Positions 1-7,595 of a stretch of DNA of 16,735 bases are shown here, one piece after another. Every line of letters begins with the position of its first letter. Position 1 is the first letter of the stretch. Under the pieces are notes generated by a model. It searched no databases. It worked only from the letters and a program-made list of their open reading frames with translations, and was not told the origin of the DNA. The DNA is from Anaerolineae bacterium. Lineage in GTDB: Bacteria > Chloroflexota > Anaerolineae > B4-G1 > DUEL01. A program made the translations under genes and the position numbers. The stretch covers positions 1-16,735 of the forward strand of contig JAFGOJ010000326.1 in NCBI GenBank assembly GCA_016926575.1, read 5' to 3'.

Positions 1-2235
1 GTTCGTGAAGTCCACCCCGCTCCCCAGGCACACCGGCGCATTCGACGTGAACGCCGCCTCCGGCAGCGCGTTCACCACCACCGTGTCGGTGAACGTATCG
101 AAGTGCCCGCTGGCGTTGGTGACGGTCAACGCGACGGCATACTCACCGTCGTCGGCGTAGGTGTAGCTGGGATTTTGCTGCGTCGACGTGCCCGTCCCGT
201 CGCCAAAGTTCCAGGACCAGGTAACTGCACAACGACCGGTATCGGTGAAGGCCATCGCCACCCCCAGGCAGATCGGGCCATCGTTGCTGAAGCTGGCCGT
301 CGGAGTGACGATGACCTGGTGCGCCACGGTCGTCATCAGCCAATTGGGTATATTGGTCGCCGACAGATAGGCGGTGTTGGTGATGCGTATATCCTCGCAC
401 ACATCCGCGCTCGGTCGCACCGCATACGTGACCGATTCGTGCGTCTGCGAAGACACGTCGCCTATCGACCAGGAAACGATCCCGCCGCTCTGGCTGCACG
501 ATACGCCGCCGGAGCAGCTCACGTACGTCGTACTGATGGGAAGCACGTCGGTGATGGTCATGCCGGTGGCGGTGAAGGGCATGGTGTTGGTGACGTCGAT
601 CCGGTACGTAAACAGCTCCCCCGGCAGCGCGAAGGAAGCAGCAGCCGATTTCTCCAGTTCGAGACCATTGCCGAGGACCAGGTAGGTCTGGCCGATTTTG
701 TCCCTTCCGCCTGAATCCGCCCCGCGCGCGCCAACGAGAATGTCCTCGAAGCCGTCGCTGTTGACATCGCCGCCTCCGGAGACCGTATTGCCGACCCAGT
801 CGGTGGTAGTCTCGCCCCAGTAAGAGGCGTCGGCATCTGCCAGGTCGAAGTCCATGCCCCATTCCGCCGCCGCTCGCCCGAAGATCAGATAGGCCTGGCC
901 GCTGTTCGTAAAGCCCGATTCATCGTTGCCATACGCCCCGATGAGGAAGTCGTCATAGCCGTCGGCATTGACGTCGCCGGCAGCCGAAACCGCACGCCCC
1001 GACCAATCTCCCGCCACCTCTCCTATGAAAGAAGCGTCCGCATAGGTGGCCAGGCTCATCACCGCCGTCCAGCTCAACGTCGATCGCCCCAGGACGAGAT
1101 ACGTCTGGCCCGCGTCGGTTCCGCCTTCGTCGTTCCCCCAGCAGCCGACCAACACGTCGTGATAGCCATCGCCATCCACGTCGCCGACACCGAACAAACT
1201 CCAGCCGCAGTATTGATTGATGCCATCGGACACGAAGGTGACGTCGGCGTAGTCGGTCAGTGTCATCGTTTGGGTCCAGTCGAGCGTCGCGCGTCCCAGC
1301 ATGAGATACGTGTAACTGGTCTGGTTCGAGTTGATCTCTCCCGGCGCGCCGATGAGGAAGTCGTCGTAGCCATCGGCATCGACGTCGCCCGCCCGGGCAA
1401 CGGCGTAGCCGGCGTGGGCGCGGTTGCCCGGTCCGAGGAACGCGACGTCGGCCGCCGTGCTGAGATCGGCGTCCATCGACCAGCCGGTGGAAGCGCCAAA
1501 GATGAGGTAGGCCTTCCCGGCCTCGTCGCCGTGATCGTCGTTGAACGGCGCACTGATGACAATGTCATCGTACCCATCGGCGTTCACGTCTCCCACCCCT
1601 GCCACCGCGTAACCCGCCCGATCGATTGCGTTCTCTCCCCAAAAGGAACCATCCGCTGAAGAAAGGCCCACGTCCATGGTCCAACTGACCGTATCGCGGC
1701 CAAGTATCAGGTACGCTTGTCCGCTGTCGCTGCCGCCCACATCATTCTGCGGCGCGCCGATCAAGAAGTCATCGTAGCCATCGGCGTTCACGTCACCGGC
1801 GCCAGAAACCGCGTAGCCCGAGCGGTCTTCCTGACCCTCCCCTTGGAAGGAGGCTGCAGCATTGCTGCTCAGGGCCATGTCCATCGACCAGCCCGTGGCC
1901 CCACCCAGGACGAGATAGGTCTGCCCCGTGTCTGTGATCGCTTCGTCATTGAGGTAGGCCCCGATCAGAAAATCATCGTAGCCATCGGCGTCGACGTCCC
2001 CGGCCCAGGCAATCGCCCAGCCGGATTCGTCGTAGGCCGCCTCTCCCCAGAACGATGCGTCCACGTCCGCCAGGTCGATGTCCGGTTGAAGTGGAGCGGC
2101 CCGCGTCAGCGTCACCACGACCATGCTCATGAGCAAAAAAGATAGAAGTGCCGAGCTCGCCAGCAAGATCCAACGCCTCTCTTTCTGTCGATCAGGCAAC
2201 TGTTGCGACATAGATTGCACAAGACTGTTCTTCAT
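1..2235 (-). CDS. Secreted FG-GAP beta-propeller / DUF11 / PKD surface protein (3' end cut off by the window)
   Basis: The frame is open for 745 codons from ATG 2235 to the window edge, with no stop. An AAGGAG lies about 8 nt before the ATG. Residues 20-47 form a basic-then-hydrophobic stretch ending TRAAP, a likely signal peptide. Seven FG-GAP repeats follow (about 52-525), each carrying a DxDxDGY-type calcium loop; the DGY/DGF aromatic residues are at 86, 154, 222, 290, 358, 427 and 496. Seven blades match a complete integrin-alpha-like propeller. Residues about 526-644 look like a DUF11 domain (VTNT, TITDVLP, NTAYLS). A PKD domain begins near 645, with WNFGDG at 675-680, and a second PKD-like unit starts at the edge. 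The protein probably acts outside the cell as an adhesin or matrix protein; the ligand is unknown. It is the last visible gene of the glycan operon, 73 nt after the acyltransferase, and may have partly separate expression. Confidence 0.9.
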   Translation of the reverse strand, partial: MKNSLVQSMSQQLPDRQKERRWILLASSALLSFLLMSMVVVTLTRAAPLQPDIDLADVDASFWGEAAYDESGWAIAWAGDVDADGYDDFLIGAYLNDEAITDTGQTYLVLGGATGWSMDMALSSNAAASFQGEGQEDRSGYAVSGAGDVNADGYDDFLIGAPQNDVGGSDSGQAYLILGRDTVSWTMDVGLSSADGSFWGENAIDRAGYAVAGVGDVNADGYDDIVISAPFNDDHGDEAGKAYLIFGASTGWSMDADLSTAADVAFLGPGNRAHAGYAVARAGDVDADGYDDFLIGAPGEINSNQTSYTYLMLGRATLDWTQTMTLTDYADVTFVSDGINQYCGWSLFGVGDVDGDGYHDVLVGCWGNDEGGTDAGQTYLVLGRSTLSWTAVMSLATYADASFIGEVAGDWSGRAVSAAGDVNADGYDDFLIGAYGNDESGFTNSGQAYLIFGRAAAEWGMDFDLADADASYWGETTTDWVGNTVSGGGDVNSDGFEDILVGARGADSGGRDKIGQTYLVLGNGLELEKSAAASFALPGELFTYRIDVTNTMPFTATGMTITDVLPISTTYVSCSGGVSCSQSGGIVSWSIGDVSSQTHESVTYAVRPSADVCEDIRITNTAYLSATNIPNWLMTTVAHQVIVTPTASFSNDGPICLGVAMAFTDTGRCAVTWSWNFGDGTGTSTQQNPSYTYADDGEYAVALTVTNASGHFDTFTDTVVVNALPEAAFTSNAPVCLGSGVDFTN
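661..2082 (-). repeat. Seven in-frame FG-GAP coding repeats
   Basis: Equivalent codons of the DxDxDGY motif begin at 1978, 1774, 1570, 1366, 1162, 955 and 748. Spacing is therefore exactly 204 nt four times and then 207 nt twice (68 and 69 residues). Between motifs each unit also repeats a GQxYLxLG strand and a W/GxMD segment. The units have diverged at the DNA level, so this is an old internal duplication encoding propeller blades, not a recent satellite. Confidence 0.88.
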
Positions 2236-2257
2236 CCCTCCGACTCCTTCGCTATAT

Positions 2258-2293
2258 AAAAAAGGACGCGCTACTACATCGATGAAACGCTCC
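2258..2293 (-). terminator. Possible weak terminator or attenuator between acyltransferase and FG-GAP gene
   Basis: On the minus strand GGAGCG can pair with CGCgTCC (6 bp with one bulged G) across a 17-nt loop, followed directly by TTTTTT. The stem is short and bulged, so termination would be partial at best. The same T/A-rich run includes TATATA, which could be a -10 for the next gene, but no convincing -35 is present. The 73-nt gap it sits in is the largest within the minus-strand gene series. Confidence 0.3.
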
Positions 2294-2308
2294 AACGTAT
2301 CCCCCCGC

Positions 2309-3409
2309 CTATCCAAAAAAGTACCGATACACTTTTCTAAGCGGCGTCCGAGCCGCCCATTTCATCGCCAGAATGGGAAGTCCAATCGAAAGCAGGACGA
2401 TGATCGCCTGAAACACGGCCTGATACCCAAGCAGCCCAGGAGCAAGGTGATAGATCGCCCGCGCCGACAGTTCCATGACCTTCGGATGCAGCAGGTAGAT
2501 GCCGAAGGACATCGCTCCGATCTGCTCGACCTGCCGCGAGCAAGGCATCGCATGGGGCTCGAATGCCAAAAAGCACAGGATGAACGCGACGGCGTACAGC
2601 ATCGACGACAGTTTGAACGTGGCGTGAGGCCAATCGAACGCTCCCGTAACCGCGGTCAGCCATTCGGCCTCGAAGATGGACCCGATCCCCAACACGATGG
2701 TTGCCACGAGCAGCGCATAACGCGCGCGCTGAAGCCACGCCTTCCACGCCTTGATGTGGAGGCCGCACACGATGCCCATCGGGAAATAGACGGCCCACCA
2801 CACCAGCGCCCAGGGCGTATCGTCTGGGAGCGCTGGCAGGCTGCCCCCGAAGTACCTCTGGTACAGCAGCCCGACGAAAACCACCTGCACCACGCCCGCC
2901 CCAACGATCAACGCCCGGCCGCGTTCCCGCGCCAGGGGCACCAGAAACGGGGCCAGCAGGTAGAGTTGAACGAGCAGCGGGATGAAGAAATAGGCCCCCA
3001 CGGCGTGCCCCAACAGCAGGCTGATGGCGTAGTCGAGCGCCGACCGCGTCTCCCCCTCCGCCGCTTCCACCAGGAAGATGAGGAGCGACCAGATGAGATA
3101 GGGCCACAGCAGGCCCAGCACGCGCGTGCGTACGATCTTCCAACTCAGCGTCGCGCGGTCTCCACGGGCGGCGTAGGCGACGAAGAAGCCGGAGATGAAC
3201 AGAAAGGCCGGCACGCTGAAGAGCGTGAGCTGTTGCACCGCCACCAAACCGTAGTAGGGCCAGCTCCCCATCTGGTCGAAGTTCGGCGAGACCACGTCCC
3301 GGTAGCGATGCGCCCACCAGAACATGGCCGTGTACCCGTGCCCGGCAGCGTGATTCAACACCACCGCCAGAATGGCCAGCCCGCGCAGTAGAGGCACTCC
3401 CTTTCTCAT
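2309..3409 (-). CDS. Acyltransferase 3 family integral membrane protein (glycan O-acetylation or similar)
   Basis: This 366-residue protein has about ten hydrophobic segments, the usual build of acyltransferase-3 (OafA/WecH-like) proteins. The family signature is visible: R9 and H20 in RGLAILAVVLNHA, then SVPAFLFISGFF in the next membrane segment, and IGAMSFGIYLLHP near the C-terminus. These enzymes move an acyl group, usually acetyl, across or at the membrane onto sugars or peptidoglycan. Here the likely acceptor is the glycan made by the operon. The ATG is only 3 nt after the stop of the phosphatase-superfamily gene, so translation is coupled. No separate SGNH esterase domain is attached. 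Substrate and acyl donor cannot be read from the sequence. Confidence 0.9.
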   Translation of the reverse strand: MRKGVPLLRGLAILAVVLNHAAGHGYTAMFWWAHRYRDVVSPNFDQMGSWPYYGLVAVQQLTLFSVPAFLFISGFFVAYAARGDRATLSWKIVRTRVLGLLWPYLIWSLLIFLVEAAEGETRSALDYAISLLLGHAVGAYFFIPLLVQLYLLAPFLVPLARERGRALIVGAGVVQVVFVGLLYQRYFGGSLPALPDDTPWALVWWAVYFPMGIVCGLHIKAWKAWLQRARYALLVATIVLGIGSIFEAEWLTAVTGAFDWPHATFKLSSMLYAVAFILCFLAFEPHAMPCSRQVEQIGAMSFGIYLLHPKVMELSARAIYHLAPGLLGYQAVFQAIIVLLSIGLPILAMKWAARTPLRKVYRYFFG

Positions 3410-3412
3410 CGC

Positions 3413-4789
3413 CTACTCGACGTATCCCAAATCCCTGAGCCGCTGCATCACAACGTCGTCGACGCTCGATTCAACGGACTGCACGTTGCCCCGCTCTCTT
3501 GTCTCGTGCGTGTCCACATACTGAACCGGATAGTCCCGCAAAAACGCAGGGCTGAGCGCCTCGGACAACACCCGCCCGTCCATATCCCGGCCGATGGGCA
3601 ACCCCATCAGCGCCAGGATGGTAGGGGTGATGTCGTAGACGGAGGCGTCTTTGATCTGCGCCTCCCGCGCGATGGCCTCACCCGAAAGAATCAAAATCCC
3701 GTCCGGGGCGTTGTCGTGCTGGCCGGACCAGGGCAGGGTACCCGATGGCCCGTGCCCGTGATCAGACACGATGACCACCGTTCCACCGTTCCTGCAATGG
3801 TCGACGAGCTGGCCCACAATCTCATCGAGATAGACGTACCAATTCTCGATCGTCTTCCCATATTTGGCGATCTCCTCGTCGGGTATCTGATCAAAATATT
3901 CAGGTTCCAGGCAGTGCCAGAAGAAGTGCTGCGCCGGATCGACGCTGAGGAAGATGCCCAAGAGGTGCGGGTCGTACGTCCGGTACAGATGGCGCGCCAC
4001 CTGCCGCCGGAACTCGTGGCACAGGTATTCCAGCTTCAAGAACTGGAGCGGCGTGTAGTTGCTTGTGATGGGGAACTCGTCGTGGTGGAAGGTCATCAGA
4101 CTTTCCAGCTCCTCGCCGTCCAGGTTGAAAAACCGTCGCACTTCCTCCTGTGTCAACAGTTCGTCGGTGCGCAAGTAAGGCACCACGTCGTCCAGCACCT
4201 CCGCCGGATACGTGGCGCGGTCCATGCTCTCCGGCGGCGTCGAGAGCAGCAACTCGACGTACTGCGAGACCCAGAACCCATCCACCACCTCCGCCGGCCA
4301 CGAGTTCCACCACCCGATGAAGCCCGCCCGCCGACCCTCGTCGCTGGCGATGTTCCACACCCCCTTGCAGCGTCGGAAGTTGCTGGTGAGAGGAATGCGC
4401 TTGATGATCCCCCGCTCCACAAGCTGCCTCTTCCACCAGGACAGTCTCAGCGCGCGATGGAGCAAGCGCGAGAAAGGTGAGAGCTGCTCCCAGCGATAGT
4501 CGTACAACACCCGGCGCAGCCCCGGCAGTTTGAGCGCAGAGAAGCTCTTGACCCCATGCTTCTCCGGCGATTTGCCCGTACTGATGGTGCTCCACACCAG
4601 GGGGGAGAGGGTGGGGTAGAACGTCTTGAGCGGTGCCGCCACGCCCTCCGCCATCAACTGCGCGAAGTGCGGCAGGCGTCCGGCGCGCACGAGCGGCCCC
4701 ATCACGTACCACGTGGCAGAATCGATGCCGATGAACAAAACCCTCGGCAGACCGTCCTGCTTTCCTCTATCTGCTTTCAAATTCACCAC
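3413..4789 (-). CDS. Alkaline-phosphatase-superfamily hydrolase/transferase (type I phosphodiesterase-like)
   Basis: The protein has 458 residues if read from GTG 4789. Metal-site landmarks of the superfamily are in order: GID (D23), the nucleophile region YPTLSP with T60 or S62 before WSTISTGKSPEKHG, VDPAQH (D284, H288), SDHGHG (D343, H344) and GQHDN (H358). The ending VYDITPTILALMGLP and a final LRDLGY are also typical. There is no signal peptide or membrane segment, so it appears cytoplasmic. Relatives cleave or transfer phosphate esters or diesters; acting on a nucleotide-sugar, lipid-linked intermediate or phosphoglycan is inference from the operon. The start is uncertain: GTG 4789 sits on the Shine-Dalgarno sequence itself, while TTG 4780 lies 8 nt after GGAGG and may be the true start (455 aa). 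It overlaps the end of the GT4 gene by 7 nt. Confidence 0.88.
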   Translation of the reverse strand: MVNLKADRGKQDGLPRVLFIGIDSATWYVMGPLVRAGRLPHFAQLMAEGVAAPLKTFYPTLSPLVWSTISTGKSPEKHGVKSFSALKLPGLRRVLYDYRWEQLSPFSRLLHRALRLSWWKRQLVERGIIKRIPLTSNFRRCKGVWNIASDEGRRAGFIGWWNSWPAEVVDGFWVSQYVELLLSTPPESMDRATYPAEVLDDVVPYLRTDELLTQEEVRRFFNLDGEELESLMTFHHDEFPITSNYTPLQFLKLEYLCHEFRRQVARHLYRTYDPHLLGIFLSVDPAQHFFWHCLEPEYFDQIPDEEIAKYGKTIENWYVYLDEIVGQLVDHCRNGGTVVIVSDHGHGPSGTLPWSGQHDNAPDGILILSGEAIAREAQIKDASVYDITPTILALMGLPIGRDMDGRVLSEALSPAFLRDYPVQYVDTHETRERGNVQSVESSVDDVVMQRLRDLGYVE

Positions 4790-6084
4790 CTCCGATGTAA
4801 ACGGTACACCTCGACCAGCTCATCCATCTCTGCTGCGATCGATTTGACGGGCGGAACCCCGGCCCGCAACGTCTCCAGCAGCGACGGCTCTTCAGCCAGC
4901 CGGCGCAACTGGCGCGCCAGGTCGGCGGAGTCGCCCGCCCGGAAGAGCAAGCCGCTCACCTCGTGCTCCACCAGCTCCGCCATCCCACCGATGTCGCTGG
5001 TGACCACGGGCAGGCGGTGCGCAAACGCCTCCAAAATCACATTGGGGCTGTTTTCGTACCATATCGACGGCACGACGACCGCGTCCAGCCCTTCCAACAC
5101 GTCGCCAAGCGCCTCTTTGGGGAAGACCCCCAGGTATCGCAGCCGGTCGTCCCGGCGCATGTGCGCCCTGATCTCTCTCCCGTAACGGGGAAATCCCGCG
5201 TCGTCGCCGTAGACCGACACCTCCAGCAGAAGCCGCGGGAGGCGCTGAACAGCCTCGACCAGAACGTGGACGCCTTTGTACGGCACGACAGCCCCCAGGT
5301 ACCCCACGCGCAAGGCACCGTTGGGCGAGCGCGCAGACACGCCGCCCGCACGGGGCGGGAAATCCCGCCCCTGGCGGATGAAGCGCATCCGGGCGGGATC
5401 GACCCCAGCCTCAGCCGCAAACCGGTGCAGGAACTGCGACGGGCTGATGATGCAGTCTGCCCCGTTCAGCGCATCGAGGAGGAACGCGCGTCGCGCCTCG
5501 ATGCGCGCCGCGGGCCGCCGCCGCGCCCGCCACACCGCGTCCATCAGCCCGGGCGCAAGACGCCCCGGAATCCGGTAACGCCGCCGCTCCTCGGCCAGAC
5601 AGCGCGCGCAGGCCGCTGCAGAGGGCAGCGCGTCGCAGCGCCGGTCGTTGCTGCGCCACATCTGCACGCGCGGGCAGAAGAACCAGAAATCGGTCAACGT
5701 GACGACCGTGGGAACGCCCAGCTCCTGCGCCGCCTTCAGCGCGCGCCCGGTCAAAACGTAGCCACCGATCAGATGAAACACGTCGGGTTGGCGCTCGGAC
5801 AGCATCTGGCGCAGGTAGTCGCCCACCCACGCGTTGTCATACTCCCAGAGGAAGGGGTCCGCCGCCGCCGACCGGTCGAACCACAGCCGGCGCACGCGCA
5901 AGCCGTTGTAGACCTCTTCCTTCCACACGAGCCCATCCGCCGGCCCGTCGAAGTCGTCTTCCACGCAGGTAACCGTCACGTCGTGCCCGCGCGCTTGCAG
6001 GTGAGAGGCCGTGCGCAGGGTACGCAGCTCGGCGCCGCCCGTATAGCGCGGCGGGAAGTGGTGGACGGCGAGCTCTATTCGCAT
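4783..6084 (-). CDS. GT4 family glycosyltransferase
   Basis: This 433-residue cytoplasmic, GT-B fold retaining glycosyltransferase starts with the acceptor-side loop PRYTGGAE (residues 12-19). The nucleotide-sugar side contains GYLGAVVPYKG (261-271) and the E-x7-E motif (E344 and E352 in ENSPNVILEAF), followed by GGMAELV. Four cysteines after TDFWFFCPR (C137, C150, C159, C162) form a cluster found in a GT4 subgroup and may bind metal or stabilise a loop. The frame stays open upstream to 7311, but that part is out-of-frame flippase DNA. The ATG at 6084 overlaps the flippase stop by 10 nt and follows a G-rich run, so this start is chosen. It is the only glycosyltransferase in the window, so a full repeat unit needs others elsewhere. 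Sugar specificity is unknown. Confidence 0.93.
   Translation of the reverse strand: MRIELAVHHFPPRYTGGAELRTLRTASHLQARGHDVTVTCVEDDFDGPADGLVWKEEVYNGLRVRRLWFDRSAAADPFLWEYDNAWVGDYLRQMLSERQPDVFHLIGGYVLTGRALKAAQELGVPTVVTLTDFWFFCPRVQMWRSNDRRCDALPSAAACARCLAEERRRYRIPGRLAPGLMDAVWRARRRPAARIEARRAFLLDALNGADCIISPSQFLHRFAAEAGVDPARMRFIRQGRDFPPRAGGVSARSPNGALRVGYLGAVVPYKGVHVLVEAVQRLPRLLLEVSVYGDDAGFPRYGREIRAHMRRDDRLRYLGVFPKEALGDVLEGLDAVVVPSIWYENSPNVILEAFAHRLPVVTSDIGGMAELVEHEVSGLLFRAGDSADLARQLRRLAEEPSLLETLRAGVPPVKSIAAEMDELVEVYRLHRRW
4789..4793 (-). promoter_or_regulatory. Ribosome binding site that bears on the phosphatase-superfamily start
   Basis: GGAGG lies here within GGAGGTGGTGA, a near-perfect anti-16S match inside the last codons of the GT4 gene. 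The first in-frame GTG (4789) overlaps it, and GTG 4786 is only 2 nt away. TTG 4780 has an ideal 8-nt spacer. This favours initiation at TTG 4780, or re-initiation by ribosomes that have just ended the GT4 gene at the TGA at 4785-4783. Confidence 0.6.
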
Positions 6085-7595
6085 TTTCCCCCCGCCTCGA
6101 CAGCCCGAGGAGGCACGCGCCGGACGAACACCATCCGCCCCAACTGCACCAACTCGCTCCACGTCAACACGCCGAGGCCAAACAAGAGCGCGACGTATGC
6201 CAGCGCCCCCACGCCGATTGGAAGCACCAGAAAGGCGTCGCGCAGCAAGAAGACCAGGCCGCCCATCAACACGGCCGCCAACACGGTCCGCCCGATCTCG
6301 CCCCAGCGTATGCCGAAGCGCAGCCCACGGTTGACCAGCCGCCAGTTCTGCACCAGATTGACGACGCGCCCGCCCAACAAAGCCAGCGCCGCCCCCGCTG
6401 CACCCAGCGTCGGCACCAGCAACAGGTCCAGAACGATGGTGATCACCGCGTTGATGACCGTCACCCGCGCCAACTCCCGTTCCAGATGCAGCGCATTCGC
6501 CAGCCGCCCCAACAGCTCGAGCAGGAAGAGCGCCGGCAGCGCCCACAGCATGACCTGGAGAATCCGCACCGACGGCTCGAATTCCTGCGTGTAAAGGAGA
6601 ATCACCACCGGTCGCGCCAGTATCGTTCCCCCCACGGTGATGGGCAGCGCGATGACGAGCAGATATTTGACCGCGCGCCGGATCAATGTGGCCATCGCGG
6701 CAGGGTCCACCACGTAGGCCCGCGCCATCGAGGGATACATCGCCTGGCCCACGCTGAACGCCAGCAGAAGCAGCATCCCGATCAAGTTGTAGGGCACGTT
6801 GTACCACCCCACCGCCTGGTCGGTTAGAACGAACGACATCAGCAGCGTGTCGAACTGGTTGCGCAGCGTGAACGCAATGCTGCTGACGCCGAAAGACAAC
6901 GCGGCGCGCACCATGCCGGGCCAGTGACGCACGCTCACATCCAGACGTCCCACACCCAACCGGCGCAACAACACCCACCCGGAGCAGATGGCCCTCACAC
7001 CAACCGCCACCAACGACGCAACGATCAAGCCGATGAAGCTGCCCCCGCTCACCAACACCAGCGTGCCCAGCACCCAGAAAACGACCCGCTCCACGAAGGA
7101 GAAGGCAGCATCGTAGTCGAGCCGTTCGCGCGCAATGAGCGCGCACCCCAACGGCCCCTGAACGGCCCAGACGAGTTGCCCGGCGCTGGCGATCAAAATG
7201 CCGGTGACGAGATCGTCCTCCTTGCCCAACCACAGCGCCGAGAGAGGGGCAATGACCGCGATGGCCAGCGAGAGCAGCGTCCGGATGGCGATGCTGTTGG
7301 GCAGCAGCCACGCCGTTCGGGAACGGTCTTCCGCCATCTCACGCACCGAGTAGGGTGCCAGGCCCAGGTCGGTGAAGATTCCGAAAAGAGCCACGTAGGC
7401 CATCACCGTGGCGTATCGCCCAAATTGCACCGCCCCCAGGCGGCGCACGACGTACACGTTGAAGGCGAAAGCGACGATGCGGATCAACACCTGCGACCCG
7501 AAGACGAAGGCCGAGTTGCGCGCCACCATCGGCAGCAGGGAGGCATCCGACTGCGCCGGGCCAGAGCCAGGAAGTGCGCCCTCCGGTTGGGTCAT
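6075..7595 (-). CDS. Wzx-type oligosaccharide flippase (MOP/MATE-like superfamily)
   Basis: The 506-residue protein is rich in hydrophobic helices, about twelve to fourteen by eye. It has a family-typical N-terminal region (ARNSAFVFGSQVLIRIVAFAF then RRLGAVQFGRYATVMAYVALFGIFTDLG) and mid-protein PYNLIGMLLLLAFSVGQAMYPSMAR. Proteins of this family move lipid-linked oligosaccharide units from the inner to the outer face of the cytoplasmic membrane. The start ATG at 7595 overlaps the TGA of the preceding gene as ATGA, and a GGGGGGG stretch sits just upstream. The first 20 residues are polar and probably cytoplasmic. In context it exports the glycan unit whose length is controlled by the co-polymerase gene two genes upstream. 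The symbol wzx would fit functionally but orthology cannot be shown. Confidence 0.92.
   Translation of the reverse strand: MTQPEGALPGSGPAQSDASLLPMVARNSAFVFGSQVLIRIVAFAFNVYVVRRLGAVQFGRYATVMAYVALFGIFTDLGLAPYSVREMAEDRSRTAWLLPNSIAIRTLLSLAIAVIAPLSALWLGKEDDLVTGILIASAGQLVWAVQGPLGCALIARERLDYDAAFSFVERVVFWVLGTLVLVSGGSFIGLIVASLVAVGVRAICSGWVLLRRLGVGRLDVSVRHWPGMVRAALSFGVSSIAFTLRNQFDTLLMSFVLTDQAVGWYNVPYNLIGMLLLLAFSVGQAMYPSMARAYVVDPAAMATLIRRAVKYLLVIALPITVGGTILARPVVILLYTQEFEPSVRILQVMLWALPALFLLELLGRLANALHLERELARVTVINAVITIVLDLLLVPTLGAAGAALALLGGRVVNLVQNWRLVNRGLRFGIRWGEIGRTVLAAVLMGGLVFLLRDAFLVLPIGVGALAYVALLFGLGVLTWSELVQLGRMVFVRRVPPRAVEAGGKCE

Noticed and set aside
143..862. Minus-strand 239-codon frame near the left edge
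   Set aside because: It is in a different frame from the FG-GAP/DUF11/PKD gene, which is continuous through this region with strong domain matches.
661..2082. Regular 204-nt periodicity considered as a CRISPR-like or satellite array
   Set aside because: The period keeps frame, the units are diverged and all encode the FG-GAP blade motif, so it is protein-coding repetition.
1159..2145. Plus-strand open frames with a repeating IAIGVHV-like pattern
   Set aside because: They are the complement of the FG-GAP DNA repeats, which explains their periodicity. They are not independent genes.
2123..3391. Long plus-strand open frame (422 codons) opposite the acyltransferase
   Set aside because: It is antisense to a well-supported membrane protein, is rich in R/Q/H/P and has no recognisable motif; typical of GC-rich complementary frames.
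4963..6594. Plus-strand open frame of 543 codons opposite the GT4 and flippase genes
   Set aside because: It spans two genuine opposite-strand genes, has biased composition and no domain signal.
6085..7311. The GT4 reading frame stays open upstream, giving an apparent 842-residue protein
   Set aside because: The added part is low-complexity, Arg/Gly/Ala-rich translation of flippase DNA in the wrong frame. The flippase frame there is clearly real, and ATG 6084 gives a normal GT4 N-terminus.
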